Below are positions 30,625 to 32,064 of a DNA stretch of 32,064 bases, piece by piece (position 1 is the first letter of the stretch; each line of letters starts with the position of its first letter). Below the pieces are notes generated by a model that saw nothing but the letters and a program-made list of their open reading frames with translations, was not told where the DNA came from and searched no databases. The stretch is from Tieghemiomyces parasiticus. Lineage: Eukaryota > Kickxellomycota > Dimargaritomycetes > Dimargaritales > Dimargaritaceae. The translations under genes and the position numbers were made by a program. Location: positions 1-32,064 of the forward strand of contig JANBPT010000530.1 in assembly GCA_027575765.1 (NCBI GenBank), read 5' to 3'.

Positions 30625-31140
30625 TCCCCACGGTAGTAGTGCAGAGGGCTGAGCTCAGGGGACAGGATGAGGGAGAGAAGGGCCCGACAAGAATTGCCTG
30701 TACTGTAGTCGGTCAGCACGTAGTACGACCCAAAGCCGACAGGAAGGAAGTGTATTGAAGGGCGGTAGTGGGAGGTCACGATGGACACTGATGGCGAGAA
30801 GGTGTAAACACACGGCAGGCGAGTGACTAGGACATACCCGCTCAAAAAAAAAATCAGGGGGGAAAATGCTGGATACGAAAGTCCACCGGGGTAGCCAGCT
30901 GTCACTATCCAACCTCCCCCCGCCTTATTGTGAGCAAGTCGAGCCCGGCCTATGGGTCGCGGGCAAGGGGAGACGTTTTGGCCTGGCTAAGCTTCCAGAG
31001 GAGAGATGGGGTTAGACAACAGGCCAAACAGGGAGGTGACACGGCGGTCTATGGGCCAGGGGTAGATAGATGATAGCAAGCTAGGCGGGTCAGCGGGCCT
31101 TGCGCCTGACAGGACCGGTCGCCCCTAGCCGGGGGGGGGC

Positions 31141-32064
31141 TTACTACCGCACCGACCTCCTCCGGCTCCCCCGTACGAAGGCGGATCTAGGAATACGGAG
31201 CACGCCACTTGCGCGCATGCACGTGTCCTGGCCAGTTCTTCTGCTTCAGCCGGCAAGTATGTGCCCAAGTAGCAGCGACGTCTCCACACGTCGACCCTGC
31301 TGCTGGTATTGGGCCGGCCGGGCTTAGATGGGAAGGGGTTGCCTGTTGGCACTTTTGCTCGATCGGGTGCGTTGGTGACACGAGGGGCTTCTCCTTACAC
31401 CCACGGCCTCAGTTTGACTCTTGCCAATATCAACCGGCACTCCTTTCGGTTCTCCATCGGTGGCAGTGGCTAACCCTTCCGTTGTCCCATTTCCAGTTAT
31501 CCTTCAGATTCCAAGTCTCCGGGCATGTAGCGAAGCGCCGCCAATGGTTTATTCATGTCTTCCCCTCAACTGCTTCTTTATGCGGAATGTGTGGCGTGTC
31601 CATACCATATCGGACCAGTACCTCTTTGCTTACCCCGGATTATCTTTGCGCCTTTAGTGGCGAGAAACCATCTGCCACTCAGCCCGTTTTACCCACTATA
31701 TCCAAGCTTGTGATTGATATTGGGGACCATTAGAACCATGGATTTGCTGGCTGAAGAGCCTCTCTAGACCATTGCGACGCAGCTAGCCACCCAGAGCCCC
31801 CTCCCTCTCTCTCACCATTCCCAGCAGCTGATCTCGGGACGGCTGACCGCTCGGTTCTGGGGCGCACAGCCAACCCTCACCCTTCCCAACTGTACTCGCT
31901 CAGACCTAATCAGCGTAAAGAGAATTGCAGGTTATTTTTACGTCAAACCCCGATGACTTCCTAGCGGTCCATCGTCCATCCTCTTTGCCCAAAAGGTTCA
32001 AAGTTCTCACCCTATAGCCAGCGTACGACCTCGATGTCACCTGTGATACCGAAGGCCAAGAACC
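31141..32064. other. right-edge region, possible start of a + strand gene
   Basis: The + strand turns pyrimidine-rich from about 31.4 kb, as it does before the kinase, TPR and VPS26 genes, so a + strand gene may begin near or past the edge. The last 40 or so bases, after a tatagccag acceptor-like site near 32021, read open as AYDLDVTCDTEGQE. I cannot assign this. The open frame at 31209-31733 is low-complexity and is not called. Confidence 0.25.

Larger units (their letters stand above)
27470..31140. other. long 5' flank of ATE1, no supported gene
   Basis: About 3.7 kb in which the + strand is consistently G/A-rich, i.e. C/T-rich on the ATE1 sense strand, far beyond a normal promoter. Minus-strand open frames of 100-238 codons (for example 29915-30631 and 30363-30905) are Ser/Pro/Leu-rich, and the composition bias alone would produce them. 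Donor-like cttacc or ctacct motifs occur near 28593, 29200 and 30136, so an intron-rich minus-strand transcript is not excluded. It includes an AGGGC x4 tandem (29261-29280), a TATA-containing palindrome (30611-30624), an A run at 28029-28038 and a 9-G run at 30303-30311. Confidence 0.4.

Noticed and set aside
29915..30905. Two long minus-strand frames (238 and 180 codons)
   Set aside because: Both are dominated by Ser, Pro, Leu and Thr from C/T-rich DNA, show no domain, and overlap each other in different frames.
31209..31733. 174-codon + strand frame near the right edge
   Set aside because: It is Cys/Ser/Pro-rich with no domain, and sits in the pyrimidine-rich zone typical of promoters here.
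1..32064. A defence island, biosynthetic cluster or mobile element
   Set aside because: All recognisable genes are single-copy eukaryotic housekeeping functions with unrelated roles. There are no terminal repeats, integrase, reverse transcriptase or clustered accessory enzymes.

Overview
The window looks like nuclear DNA of a fungus, and probably not a classical yeast. The evidence is a HAL4/HAL5-type (NPR/Hal family) protein kinase and an Mgr3-like mitochondrial TPR protein, both typically fungal, together with spliceosomal introns of about 125-260 nt bearing GTRNGN/AG borders and C-rich tracts before many acceptors. A PSMD5/S5b proteasome chaperone gene, which baker's yeast lacks under that name, and a UPF0014/FetB-type permease point to an early-diverging lineage. 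That placement is inference. No rRNA, tRNA, CRISPR array, virus or recognisable transposon was found.

Layout, left to right: (1) 650-2071 (+) Ser/Thr kinase, single exon. (2) 2927-6717 (-) PSMD5-like proteasome assembly chaperone, reconstructed here as 13 exons that join in frame to 515 codons. (3) 7400-8249 (+) mitochondrial ribosomal protein uL13m, 3 exons, divergent from PSMD5. (4) 9017-10579 (+) mitochondrial inner-membrane TPR protein, Mgr3-like, single exon. (5) 10.6-13.5 kb, a lower-GC gene-poor stretch with one small AT-rich ORF. (6) 13514-15124 (-) importin alpha. (7) 15.1-17.1 kb, mostly non-coding, with a possible unrecognised spliced gene. (8) 17104-18687 (-) UPF0014/FetB-like membrane protein. 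(9) 18.7-22.5 kb, gene-poor, with a (GGGT)4 G-quadruplex motif. (10) 22561-24656 (+) VPS26 retromer subunit, 6 exons. (11) 25634-27469 (-) ATE1 arginyl-tRNA-protein transferase, single exon. (12) 27.5-32.06 kb, no gene that I can support.

The genes are unrelated housekeeping functions: ion-transport signalling, proteasome base assembly, mitochondrial translation and protein quality control, nuclear import, metal transport, endosomal sorting and the Arg/N-degron pathway. They are arranged as convergent and divergent pairs. PSMD5 and ATE1 both belong to the ubiquitin-proteasome system, but nothing suggests co-regulation. I see no operon-like or clustered novel system. The points most worth a second look are an ATE1 that has lost one cysteine of its N-terminal CxxC metal-binding motif, the contrast between a 13-exon PSMD5 and intronless neighbours, the long N-terminal extension on the FetB-like protein, the many poly-G/poly-C tracts confined to non-coding DNA, and the AT-rich orphan ORF at 12.9-13.1 kb.
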